Positions 43,146 to 51,772 of a stretch of 64,000 nucleotides of DNA are shown one piece after another. Position 1 is the first letter of the stretch; every line of letters starts with the position of its first letter. Source of the DNA: CAYTTR01 sp964440805 (GTDB lineage: Bacteria; Acidobacteriota; Aminicenantia; Aminicenantales; Aminicenantaceae); the NCBI GenBank assembly GCA_964440805.1, contig CAYTTR010000010.1:13072-77071 (forward strand). The letters run 5' to 3'. The position numbers and the translations under genes are program-made. Under the pieces are notes generated by a model. It was not told the origin of the DNA and ran no database searches. It saw only the letters and a program-made list of their open reading frames with translations.

Positions 43146-44460
43146 GACTATAGGGGCCACAGGCTGATATTTTTACTTTTACAAAGGGGTTGGAAATTTT
43201 ATGTTGAGAAGTAAAATTGACAACTTGAAATGCTTCATTCCTCCCAGAAAATACTTGATTATCTTTTTTACTAACTCCGGATAAAATCACTTCCATAGTC
43301 TTTCCAATCAATAATCGATTATTATTTAGCTGAATATTTTTTTGAAGAGACTGAAGTTCGATAAGACGTTTTTTTTTGAGCTCCTGGGGTACATCATCTT
43401 CCATACCGGCGGCTTTGGTTCTCGGCCTAGGGGAATAGTGAAATGAAAAAATATTGGTGAAACCGACTGATTTTACAAGAGATAGAGTATCCTCAAAGTC
43501 TTCTTCGCTTTCTCCGGGAAAGCCCACTATGATGTCCGTGCTCATGCTTATATCGGGCATAAGCTGTTTCAAATTGCTTGCTATTTCCAGATAATCTTCC
43601 CGGTTGTAACCGCGGTTCATTCTTTCAAGAATTCTGTTTGAACCGGATTGAACAGGAAGATGAAGCTGGCGGCATACTTTATTTAGGGTATATATAGCCT
43701 TAGCAATCCGGGGACTGAAATTCTTTGGGTGTGAAGTGATGAAACGAATCCAGCGAATTTCTGAAATATCATTGACTTTTTCTAGAAGATTAACAAAATC
43801 AGCTCCGCTTCCCGGGTCGCGGTAGGAGTTAACATTCTGGCCTAAAAGTTGGATTTCTTTATAGCCCTGCTGAGCTAATTTTCCAATTTCATCAAGAATA
43901 AAATCCATGGGCCTGCTTTTCTCTCTTCCCCGTACAAAAGGAACAATACAGTAAGAGCAGAAGTTGTTACATCCTTCCATAATGGTTACATAAGCACTGA
44001 ACCTGTTTTTTCTAAGAGTTGTATCTGGACATATTTCCTGCCACCTCCGGCGGCGTTCGGTGGCAGCCTTTTTTTCCTTGGGAACAGCAGAAATGATTTC
44101 CAGGAGACGAGAGTAATTATCCGGTCCGATAACAAAATCTATTCCTTTGTTTTCTTTCAAAAAGTAAGAACGGTAGAGCTGAGCTACACAGCCGGTTACT
44201 CCCAGCAGAAATTTTTTCTTTTTTTTGAGATCACTTAATCTTCCCAAAAGAGAAAACAGCTTGTCTTCCGATTTCTTTCTAACCGCACAGGTGTTGACAA
44301 GAACTAAATCACTTGCCTCTATTGAAGAACAATTCTCAAGGCCCGCTTTTTGCAGCAACCCGGCCAGCCTTTCCGAGTCATTCTCATTCATCTGGCAGCC
44401 GAAAGTATGAATGTAAAACCTCCTTAGGTGATGATTTTGATTATCCATTTTTTCTTTCAT
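43123..44460 (-). CDS. miaB: tRNA-2-methylthio-N6-dimethylallyladenosine synthase
   Basis: A 445-residue methylthiotransferase that adds a methylthio group to i6A37 in tRNA. The N-terminal UPF0004 domain has the three auxiliary cluster cysteines C22, C58 and C91. The radical SAM motif is C164-x3-C168-x2-C171 (CNNFCSYC), and a C-terminal TRAM domain starts at about residue 370. The YCIVPFVRGREKSRP stretch favours MiaB over MtaB or RimO. The start could be the ATG four codons downstream. Confidence 0.93.
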   Translation of the reverse strand: MKEKMDNQNHHLRRFYIHTFGCQMNENDSERLAGLLQKAGLENCSSIEASDLVLVNTCAVRKKSEDKLFSLLGRLSDLKKKKKFLLGVTGCVAQLYRSYFLKENKGIDFVIGPDNYSRLLEIISAVPKEKKAATERRRRWQEICPDTTLRKNRFSAYVTIMEGCNNFCSYCIVPFVRGREKSRPMDFILDEIGKLAQQGYKEIQLLGQNVNSYRDPGSGADFVNLLEKVNDISEIRWIRFITSHPKNFSPRIAKAIYTLNKVCRQLHLPVQSGSNRILERMNRGYNREDYLEIASNLKQLMPDISMSTDIIVGFPGESEEDFEDTLSLVKSVGFTNIFSFHYSPRPRTKAAGMEDDVPQELKKKRLIELQSLQKNIQLNNNRLLIGKTMEVILSGVSKKDNQVFSGRNEAFQVVNFTSQHKISNPFVKVKISACGPYSLRGRVLI

Positions 44461-44575
44461 TCCATTAAAATTAAATATAGCACAGAAGATTAAAGAACCG
44501 AAGTAAGGTGAAGAGTATATTTGATGCTCTTTTTCCTAAAAAAATATTATAAAGGCTGGAAAAACAGAGAAGTAT

Positions 44576-46252
44576 TTACTTGGTCCGTTCGAGATGATGA
44601 AAAAGCATTTCCCTGGCGTTTTTGAGAGAGGTTTCGGTTATCCGGCTTCCAACGGTCAGGCGGGCGATTTCTTTCACTCTCTCTTCCAGGTCAAGTTTCT
44701 TAACAATGGTAAAGGTTCTTCCCTTGGAAATTGTTTTATCGATCTTGTAGTGATGGGAAGCAGATGAAGCGATTTGAGGGAGATGAGTAATACAGATAAC
44801 CTGATGCCTTTCTGCCAGCTCTTTTAATTTTTGGGATACAGATTCAGCTGTCCGTCCGCCTATCCCGGCATCTATTTCATCGAAAATTAAGGTCTTTCCT
44901 CTTTCTTCCTCTTCACCCACAACTTTTAGAGCCAGCATAAGCCTGGAAAGCTCACCACCGGAAGCAATTTTACGAAGAGGTTTAGCTTCTTCACCGGGAT
45001 TAGGACTAATGAGAAACTCGATTTCATCAATGCCTTTTTCCGGTATTTTCATTTCTTCAAGATTCAGTTGTTCCGTTTTAATATCAATCATAAATCTGGC
45101 TTTTTTCATCCCTAAATTCTGTACTTCTTTTTCTATTTCCCGGGATAGCTGGTGAGAGAACTTTCTTCTTTTTTGGGATAAAATTTCAGCTTTGTCTCTA
45201 AAATAAGAGAAATGCTCTTCAATTTCTCTGGTTAATTCTTGAAGTTTCAGTTGGCTGGAACTCAGCCAACGGTACTCATCCTCAGCTTTTTTTAAAGACT
45301 CAAGAATATCCGAAATAGAATCACCGTACTTTCTTTTCAAGTTTTCAAGCTGATTTAATCTTTTCTCCATTGCATCCAGCTTTTCCGGTGAAGCCGAGTG
45401 ATTTTCCCTATACTGGATTAAAAACCTGGAAAATTCTTTAACCGATATACTGAATTCCTCCACCAGTTGTCTGAAATCTTTAAAACTTGAGTCAAATTTC
45501 TCCAAGGATTGCAATCTTGATTTTAATTTAGCCAACAGGGAAGTCAGAGATATCTCTTCACTGTCGGTCAGAACCAAAGTTTCTTCCACCAGTTGTTGGA
45601 TTTGTTCAGCATGGCGAAGAATTTCCCTTTCTGTGCAAAGTTCTTCTTCTTCTCCCGGAACGAGCTGGGCTTTTTTGATTTCATTTATCTGGAACTCCAG
45701 AAAATCAAGCTTCCGTTCCCGTTCCTTTTCCTTTTCTTCAAGCTCTGCCTTCTCTCTGATAAGTTGTTTTAGTTTCCGGGCATTTTGTTGGACTTCACCT
45801 CTGAGTGGAATTAAACCCGCAGCTTCATCAAGGTAATCGAGCTGATAACTTTTTTCTCTTAGAAAAACATGGTCATTCTGACCGAAAATATCGATCAGAT
45901 TTTCGCTTATCTCCTTGATTTTTTTTATAGGAACAATCACTCCATTCAAATAAGCTTTTCCCTGGCTTTCCGAAGAAACTATTCTTTGGATAAAAATATT
46001 ATCTTCCTCATTGTCGCTAAGTGTTTTATTTTTTCTAAGAGGAGGAGTGAAAACGGCTTCAGCCGCCAGTTCTTTCTCGCCGGAACGAATTTTGTCGGTT
46101 TCTCCCTTTTCACCCAAGGCTAAACGTATCCCATCTATAATTATAGATTTGCCAACTCCAGTTTCTCCAGTGAGTAAGGTCAAACCTTTTTGGAAATCAA
46201 GGCAGATATCTTCGATAGTGGCTAGATTCCGGATACGGAGAAAATTTAGCAT
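44576..46252 (-). CDS. recN: DNA repair protein RecN
   Basis: A 558-residue SMC-like ATPase for double-strand break repair. Walker A is GETGVGKSII (about 30-39). A coiled-coil arm spans about 150-370. The signature ASGGELSRLMLALK and Walker B LIFDEIDAGIGG are near the C-terminus, followed by VICITHLPQIA. Length matches the family. It starts 8 nt after the subtilisin gene and lies 115 nt before miaB. Confidence 0.95.
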   Translation of the reverse strand: MLNFLRIRNLATIEDICLDFQKGLTLLTGETGVGKSIIIDGIRLALGEKGETDKIRSGEKELAAEAVFTPPLRKNKTLSDNEEDNIFIQRIVSSESQGKAYLNGVIVPIKKIKEISENLIDIFGQNDHVFLREKSYQLDYLDEAAGLIPLRGEVQQNARKLKQLIREKAELEEKEKERERKLDFLEFQINEIKKAQLVPGEEEELCTEREILRHAEQIQQLVEETLVLTDSEEISLTSLLAKLKSRLQSLEKFDSSFKDFRQLVEEFSISVKEFSRFLIQYRENHSASPEKLDAMEKRLNQLENLKRKYGDSISDILESLKKAEDEYRWLSSSQLKLQELTREIEEHFSYFRDKAEILSQKRRKFSHQLSREIEKEVQNLGMKKARFMIDIKTEQLNLEEMKIPEKGIDEIEFLISPNPGEEAKPLRKIASGGELSRLMLALKVVGEEEERGKTLIFDEIDAGIGGRTAESVSQKLKELAERHQVICITHLPQIASSASHHYKIDKTISKGRTFTIVKKLDLEERVKEIARLTVGSRITETSLKNAREMLFHHLERTK

Positions 46253-46260
46253 GCCGGTCG

Positions 46261-47616
46261 TTAATCGCCTGTAATTTTTATGGGGACAAGGGCCTTCTCC
46301 ATGTTAATCCTTCCGTAGCCAATATACTCATCTTTGCCTGGGTATTCCTGCTTGTTTATGTCATCTGAGGTGTATCTAATTACATTCATGATGTCTTGCG
46401 GGGTCATCCAGGGCTTGATAGCTTTTATAAGAGCAGCCAGTCCGGCCACATGAGGAACGGCCATGGATGTACCAAAACCGAATCCATAAGGGAGAGCGCC
46501 TTCGCCCCAGTACCAAAGAGGAACACAACTGAGAATCCTCTCACCTGGAGCAGTCACATCCACTTCCGGTCCGAAATTGGACCAGAGGCTTCTCTGGTCA
46601 TTGTAGTCAGAAGAAGCAACAGCTAAGCAGTAAGAATCATAAGCAGCAGGATAGAGAACAGAATCAGCCTCATTTCCCGCAGCTGCTACTATAACCACCT
46701 TTTTTTCAACAGCATATCGAAGTCCTTCCTCGAGTGCCTGGCTGGGCTGGTCACCTCCCAAGCTGAAATTTATGACAGAAGCTCCGTTATCTACAGCATA
46801 GCGAATAGCCTCAATCATCCAGGAATAATATCCTTCTCCCTGGGCATCCATAACTTTTAAGGGAAGTATAGTACAATTCCAGGAAACTCCTGCTATCCCT
46901 TCATTGTTGTTGGTTTCGGCTGCTGCTATGCCGGCTACATGGGTACCGTGTCCCTGGTCATCTGTAGGATCACTGTCATCATTGACAAAGTCATAGCCTG
47001 AAGAGTGAATTTTGTTCATGAGGTCAGGATGATTAAAATCGATCCCGGTATCAATTATGGCAATAACAACACTTGGGTCTCCTTTGGTTTCTTCCCAAGA
47101 CTCGGTTGCTTTTATATCGGCCCGGGATTTTCCGCTGGGAGAGCCGGGGATCCCAATTTCCTGTCCTTTATTATAAAGAGAATACTGGTATTGGAAAAAG
47201 GGATCATTTGGTGTAACAGCGATATAAGCTTTATAATCCGGTTCTGCATAGGCAACATCCGGATTCTGGTTAAGAATATAAACCATTTCCTTAACCGAAC
47301 TTGAAGCAGTAATCTTTGCCCGGTAGATGTTTAAAACAGGAATCCTTTTAATCTGGCTCAGGTTGTAGGCAGATAGAACACTTATATGAAATTCTTGATC
47401 AAGAGCGGGTTTGAATTTGACCAGAATATAATCTGGAGACCAGGCAGGGCCGCGAGATTTAAAAGGGAGGCCTTCGTTCAAGCTGGGAAAATCAGCTTCT
47501 AGGGAATAAATGGGAGGATTTTTTTCTGTTGGCTTTCTGGTTTGCTTGAAATTGAGACTGAAAAGAAGGACAAAACACAGCCATATTAGAAAGACTTTTC
47601 TTGCCTGTCTATTCAT
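46261..47616 (-). CDS. Secreted subtilisin-family serine protease (S8)
   Basis: A 451-residue exported protease. A hydrophobic signal segment (about 8-22) is followed by an I9-like propeptide region (about 60-130, with DYILVKFKP and PDVAYAEPDY) and the S8 catalytic domain. The triad is D189 (IIDTGID), H223 (GHGTHVAG) and S384 (GTSMAVPHVAG), with oxyanion Asn N315. All residues are intact. It probably degrades external protein, supplying peptides for the OPT/CstA systems (inference). It is close-packed between the barrel protein gene (11 nt) and recN (8 nt). Confidence 0.94.
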   Translation of the reverse strand: MNRQARKVFLIWLCFVLLFSLNFKQTRKPTEKNPPIYSLEADFPSLNEGLPFKSRGPAWSPDYILVKFKPALDQEFHISVLSAYNLSQIKRIPVLNIYRAKITASSSVKEMVYILNQNPDVAYAEPDYKAYIAVTPNDPFFQYQYSLYNKGQEIGIPGSPSGKSRADIKATESWEETKGDPSVVIAIIDTGIDFNHPDLMNKIHSSGYDFVNDDSDPTDDQGHGTHVAGIAAAETNNNEGIAGVSWNCTILPLKVMDAQGEGYYSWMIEAIRYAVDNGASVINFSLGGDQPSQALEEGLRYAVEKKVVIVAAAGNEADSVLYPAAYDSYCLAVASSDYNDQRSLWSNFGPEVDVTAPGERILSCVPLWYWGEGALPYGFGFGTSMAVPHVAGLAALIKAIKPWMTPQDIMNVIRYTSDDINKQEYPGKDEYIGYGRINMEKALVPIKITGD

Positions 47617-47627
47617 GATTGTCTCCT

Positions 47628-48410
47628 TTAGAAATAATACAGAGTCCGGATGGCCAGGCCTGTATCCACCTTATCTTTATGAGGGAAAATGGAAATTTCC
47701 ACTGAAGCTTTAAAAGAAGGATAAAGATGGAAATCAGCTCCGAGTGAGACAAGCAGTTTTCCCTTGGCTTTAATTTCTTTTTTTTCGCTTCCGGTCAACT
47801 TCTCTATTGATTCATCCATAGAAAAATTTCCCCATAATGGAGAATAAGCCAGAAAAACGTAAGGTGAAAGACCTTCTATTCCATGGTACTTAAACCAAGG
47901 ACCCAGCCGGGCATCCATCCATATAGGTTTTCCTTCCACCGTTCCGCTGACAGCCAATCCAGGAACTTCCCATTGATTTTTCTTGCTTAAATTGGCCAGA
48001 AAAATTCCTTTTAATCCGGTTTCAACATCCCCCATAGTGGAGAATGATTGGCTGATTTTTCCGCCTAAAACAACGCCGCTTAAGTTTCCGGTTTCCAGTG
48101 CTACAGATACAGGGAGTTGACGAAAGATCAGAGAATCGTAATTACTTAGAGCATAACCAAATAAGGGTGCGAGGATAAGTCCATTTTTAAAATGGAAATT
48201 GATTTCTGCTGTAAACAGGTAAGATTTCAAGGATGAATTTTGGGAGTTTTCCTCTGAGGTGATGCTGCGGTTGAAGTGGGAAAATGCGAACCCGGTGGAT
48301 AAGGATATATTCTCAAATAAATCGCTGTCCATTCCAGCTGAAAGAGAAGAGATAAAAAATAAAATACCCATTAAAGCTCCCACCAAAGACTTTCTATGCA
48401 TTTTTCTCAT
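47628..48410 (-). CDS. Predicted outer-membrane beta-barrel protein, unknown function
   Basis: A 260-residue protein with a signal peptide (MRKMHRKSLVGALMGILFF..., cleaving near LSAG). Alternating hydrophobic/polar strands rich in Gly and aromatics fill the rest. The C-terminus is aromatic (LYYF), the usual Bam recognition end. No family is recognised. The ATG at 48410 is preferred because GGAGG lies 6 nt upstream; an ATG four codons earlier overlaps that site. It follows bamD by 45 nt. Confidence 0.65.
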   Translation of the reverse strand: MRKMHRKSLVGALMGILFFISSLSAGMDSDLFENISLSTGFAFSHFNRSITSEENSQNSSLKSYLFTAEINFHFKNGLILAPLFGYALSNYDSLIFRQLPVSVALETGNLSGVVLGGKISQSFSTMGDVETGLKGIFLANLSKKNQWEVPGLAVSGTVEGKPIWMDARLGPWFKYHGIEGLSPYVFLAYSPLWGNFSMDESIEKLTGSEKKEIKAKGKLLVSLGADFHLYPSFKASVEISIFPHKDKVDTGLAIRTLYYF

Positions 48411-48455
48411 TAAGACCTCCAACTTTGCCTTGATTCAGGCCTTTTGGCCAAAAAT

Positions 48456-49238
48456 TTATCCACTTTTCTGGGATTCGATCTTTTTTATCAGCTCTTGAGC
48501 ATCATCAGCATACTTGCTGTTGGGATAGTCAGAAACCAGTTTTGTTAGATAGGGAAGAGCCTGTTCATTGTTTTTTCCCTTGTAATAAGAATCACCTAAA
48601 TAGTAATAGACTTTATCCATCTCCGAAAAATTTGGATAATCAGAGATAATTTCAAGCAGCCTGCTTATAGCTGCTTTTAAGGCTCCCATTTTGTAGTAGA
48701 GTTCAGCTATGGACAGATAATGTTGACCTAGACGTTCTTCACAGTCTTTTATTTTTTCCTCAGCCATCTCGGCTTCTTCGCTTAGGGGATAATTGGTGAC
48801 AACTTTTTTAAATTCCTCTAAGGCTTGTTTGGTTTTCGTTTGATCTCTTCCAGGCTTTAAAACTTTTTCATAGTAGGTCATAGCGATTTGATACTGGGCA
48901 TAGGCAGCTGATGGGCTGTAAGGATAAAGAGAGATAAATTCTCTGTATTCAGAGGCAGCTATTATCATACTTCCTTCATCTCCCTGATTGAAGTAAGAAT
49001 CAGCTATAGCCAGTTTAGCTCGTTGGGCATAAAAGCTCTTGGGGAAAGAATCAATCACCTGTCTGAGATAAAGCCGGGCTTTTTCCGGATCTTTTTTCAG
49101 ATGCTGTTCTCCCATTTTAAAAAGAGCCTCATCGGAAGAAGCAATTTCAGGGTCTATCACAGTCTCTTCCTTGCGGCATTCAGAAGAAACAAACAGAAGA
49201 ATAACTGTAATAGTTAGAAGTATCCATATTTTTTTCAT
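48456..49238 (-). CDS. bamD: BamD-like outer-membrane assembly lipoprotein (TPR)
   Basis: A 260-residue protein with a hydrophobic leader ending in a single Cys (VSSEC), then five or so TPR-like helical pairs. The signature is repeated 'A..YY..G....A...L..I...YP.S..A..A' units. This matches BamD, which helps insert outer-membrane proteins. The lipobox is imperfect, with Glu just before the Cys. The ATG overlaps the epimerase stop (ATGA), which fixes the start. A general TPR lipoprotein (YbgF-like) is the alternative. Confidence 0.8.
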   Translation of the reverse strand: MKKIWILLTITVILLFVSSECRKEETVIDPEIASSDEALFKMGEQHLKKDPEKARLYLRQVIDSFPKSFYAQRAKLAIADSYFNQGDEGSMIIAASEYREFISLYPYSPSAAYAQYQIAMTYYEKVLKPGRDQTKTKQALEEFKKVVTNYPLSEEAEMAEEKIKDCEERLGQHYLSIAELYYKMGALKAAISRLLEIISDYPNFSEMDKVYYYLGDSYYKGKNNEQALPYLTKLVSDYPNSKYADDAQELIKKIESQKSG

Positions 49239-50212
49239 ATCTTTTCCCTCATGTTCTGAATTTCTATTTCCGGTGAATAGATTTGCTGAATCCAATGCCA
49301 TTGGGCCCGAAGTCCTGATTCCAGGGAGAAATGAGGTTTATAGGAAAGCTCGGACCTGGCTTTTTCTATTGAAGCCAGGGTATGAGGAACATCTCCCTCT
49401 TGTCTGGATTCTTTCTGGATATTCAGGTTTTTTCCGGTGACCTTTTCAATTATTCTTAAAACATCGTTGAGTTTTTTCTGTTCCCCTCCTCCAACATTGT
49501 AGATTTCACCAGGAATTCCCTGATAGAAAGCAGCTACGTTGGCGTCCACAATGTCGGAAATATAGGTGAAATCTCTGGTTTGATTGCCGTCTCCGTAAAT
49601 CTGGATTGGTTCATCTAACCAGGCAGCCTTGAGGAATTTGTGAAAAGCCATGTCGGGCCGCTGCCGTGGTCCGTAGACTGTAAAAAACCGGAGAGAAACA
49701 CAGGGAAGCCTGTAATTTTTGTAATAAAGAAGGCAGAGATGTTCAGCGGCCAGTTTGGTCACTCCATATGGGGAGTAAGGCAAGCAGGGGCTGGTTTCTT
49801 TCATGGGGAGTTCAGGACAGCTCCCGTAAACTGAAGAAGAAGAGGCATAGATAAATTTTTTAAGGGTTGCTTTTTTGGCTGCTTCCAGTAATTTCTGGGT
49901 GGCATCTATATTATCCCGGGTGTATCCGGTGAAGCTTTCTCCCCAGCTTGAGCGAACTCCGGCCTGAGCTGCCAAGTGAAAAACGGCTTGGGTTTCTTTT
50001 AGAATTAAGGTAAGATTCAGTTTATTGATATCTCCTTCTATAAAATCAAAGTTTTTGTTGTTTCCGAGGATATTAATATTATTTTCTTTTATTTTCCGGG
50101 AATAAAAATCATTAAATGAATCGATTCCAATAACTTTATGTTCTTGGATAACAAGTCTTTCACATAGATGGGAACCGATAAATCCGGCAGCTCCGGTTAC
50201 CACAAGTTTCAT
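49235..50212 (-). CDS. NAD-dependent sugar-nucleotide epimerase/dehydratase (UDP-glucose/glucuronate 4-epimerase-like)
   Basis: A 325-residue extended SDR. The NAD motif is GAAGFIGSH (7-15). Catalytic residues are in SSSSVYG and YSPYGVTK. FFTVYGPRQRPDMAF and the TRDFTYISDIVD stretch are typical of UDP-hexose 4-epimerases and the related decarboxylases. The DSFNDFYSRKIKE segment resembles UDP-glucuronate epimerases, but the exact substrate is not determined. It overlaps rpe and bamD by ATGA at both ends. Confidence 0.88.
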   Translation of the reverse strand: MKLVVTGAAGFIGSHLCERLVIQEHKVIGIDSFNDFYSRKIKENNINILGNNKNFDFIEGDINKLNLTLILKETQAVFHLAAQAGVRSSWGESFTGYTRDNIDATQKLLEAAKKATLKKFIYASSSSVYGSCPELPMKETSPCLPYSPYGVTKLAAEHLCLLYYKNYRLPCVSLRFFTVYGPRQRPDMAFHKFLKAAWLDEPIQIYGDGNQTRDFTYISDIVDANVAAFYQGIPGEIYNVGGGEQKKLNDVLRIIEKVTGKNLNIQKESRQEGDVPHTLASIEKARSELSYKPHFSLESGLRAQWHWIQQIYSPEIEIQNMREKI

Positions 50213-50877
50213 AATTTCTTAATACTCCTGGCTATCTCTATAAATCTTGATAAAGCTTTCTCAGGCTCTTTTTCTTTGAAAATTCCTGAGCCCACCACAA
50301 ATATGTTTGCACCGTCTGAGATAAGCTCTTCAAAATTACTTAGCTTTACCCCGCCATCGATTTCAATGGGGACATCCAGTTTTTGTCCTTTTATCCAGCT
50401 TTTTAAGCGGGAAATTTTCTGGTGGCAGAAAGAAATGAATTCCTGACCACCCCAACCCGGATTAACGGTCATTAGTAAAACAAAGTCAATTTCTTCAATA
50501 ACTTCCGTTATCAAATGAATAGGAGTTCCCGGATTAAGAGCTAAACCAGCTCTCTTACCATATTCTTTGATAAGGGAAATGTTTTTATGGAGATGTGCTT
50601 CTCCTTCCACATGAACAGAAATCCAGTCGGCTCCAGCCTCACTGAATAGAGTAATGAAATGTCTGGGATTATCGACCATCAAATGAACATCCAGAGGAAG
50701 AGATGTTTTTTGCTTAAGAGAAGCTACCAAGTCCGGGCCGAAAGTCAAGTTGGGAACAAAATGCCCATCCATGATATCTATGTGAAGAGCATCAGCTCCC
50801 GCTTTTTCCGCCAATTCAACCGCGCTGGCAATATCAGCAAAGTCGGCTGATAAAATGGAGGGAACTATTTGAATCAT
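50209..50877 (-). CDS. rpe: Ribulose-phosphate 3-epimerase
   Basis: A 222-residue TIM-barrel enzyme of the pentose phosphate pathway (ribulose-5-P to xylulose-5-P). Metal and catalytic residues are visible in VPSILSADFADI, HIDIMDGHFVPNLTFGP, LDVHLMVD, MTVNPGWGGQ and EIDGGVKLSN. It starts at the last base of the PASTA gene stop and overlaps the epimerase by 4 nt. Confidence 0.96.
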   Translation of the reverse strand: MIQIVPSILSADFADIASAVELAEKAGADALHIDIMDGHFVPNLTFGPDLVASLKQKTSLPLDVHLMVDNPRHFITLFSEAGADWISVHVEGEAHLHKNISLIKEYGKRAGLALNPGTPIHLITEVIEEIDFVLLMTVNPGWGGQEFISFCHQKISRLKSWIKGQKLDVPIEIDGGVKLSNFEELISDGANIFVVGSGIFKEKEPEKALSRFIEIARSIKKL

Positions 50878-51599
50878 TATTTACTGACCTCCAAGGTAAT
50901 CAAATTACGTTTTTGCACTCTATATCCCTGAGGAGGGAATTGTTTTATGATAATACCGGATTCAAGGCCCGGGTAATAAACTTGACGGATGTCCCCAACT
51001 CGGAACTCCATTTCTCTCAGCCATCTTGTAACTCTATCTGCTTTTTTACCCAGGAGATCCGGCATGAGATACCTTTTTTCCTTGGCTCCTTGACTAACCA
51101 GAAGGCTGATATAACTGTCCCTGGGTACTTCATCCCCTGGAAGAGGGGATTGGGCTATGATTCTTCCGGCTGAGTACTTTGATGTATGGACATGAGAAAC
51201 TTTTCCTTTTCTTAACCAGAATTCTTCAAGATATTTACCAATAGGTTGAAAATTTTTTCCCACCAAGGAGGGAACTTCAACTTTTTCCTTTCCGGCACTG
51301 AGAATTACCTTCACCCCCTTGAAAAGCTTTATCTTTGATTCCGGAGGAGGTTCCTGAAAAATAATTTTACCTTTTTCCCATTTCTGGTCAATTTGGGAAC
51401 CGCTCTGGATTACTGAAAACTTCTTTTCAACCGCAATTTCTTTAGCCTCATCAAGAGTTAATCCTGTTAAATCAGGAATTTTTGCCATCTCTCCCTGGAT
51501 GGTGATTTGATAAGAAATAACCGCACTCAAAAAGAAGAGATTAAGGAAAATGAGGCTGTAAAATATCCATTTCCATGTTTTTTCGGTTATAAACGGCAT
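50877..51599 (-). CDS. Membrane-anchored three-PASTA-domain protein without kinase
   Basis: A 240-residue protein: a short cytoplasmic end, one membrane helix (about 10-29), then three PASTA repeats (about 38-103, 104-171, 175-239). Each has the pattern 'vPdl.g......A...l' followed by 'I..Q.P.....'. PASTA domains bind muropeptides or lipid II and normally sit on Ser/Thr kinases or PBPs. Here no kinase or transpeptidase domain is attached. It heads a tightly overlapped set with rpe, the epimerase and bamD. An 8-bp palindrome lies just upstream. Confidence 0.88.
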   Translation of the reverse strand: MPFITEKTWKWIFYSLIFLNLFFLSAVISYQITIQGEMAKIPDLTGLTLDEAKEIAVEKKFSVIQSGSQIDQKWEKGKIIFQEPPPESKIKLFKGVKVILSAGKEKVEVPSLVGKNFQPIGKYLEEFWLRKGKVSHVHTSKYSAGRIIAQSPLPGDEVPRDSYISLLVSQGAKEKRYLMPDLLGKKADRVTRWLREMEFRVGDIRQVYYPGLESGIIIKQFPPQGYRVQKRNLITLEVSK

Positions 51600-51620
51600 T
51601 TGGAAGCTTCAACTTAAAGT

Positions 51621-51639
51621 TAATCTATACCATAGATTA
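51621..51639. promoter_or_regulatory. Perfect 8-bp inverted repeat upstream of PASTA operon
   Basis: TAATCTAT-ACC-ATAGATTA, 22 nt before the PASTA start. One arm overlaps a possible -10 (TATAGA on the minus strand), so it looks like an operator. Confidence 0.45.
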
Positions 51640-51719
51640 AATACCAAGTAAATATGTAAAAGGTTGCCGAGGCGTGTCCTGAATAGTACCGGCTTTTTTT
51701 AAAAACTAAGAGCAGAAGG

Positions 51720-51748
51720 TTGCTGAGGTATTACCTTTTAACTATAAT
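51720..51748 (+). promoter_or_regulatory. Candidate promoter for threonine aldolase
   Basis: A perfect TATAAT (51743-51748) lies 17 nt after TTGCTG. The -35 is part of an imperfect direct repeat (AGGTTGCCGAGGCGT at about 51661 and AGGTTGCTGAGGTAT at about 51718). Confidence 0.48.
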
Positions 51749-51772
51749 GGACGGGAAATCAAGGAGGTCCTG

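Noticed and set aside
51676..51712. Possible third copy of the 76-bp element
   Set aside because: Only the word GAATAGT and a T-run are shared, in a different order; the match does not extend.
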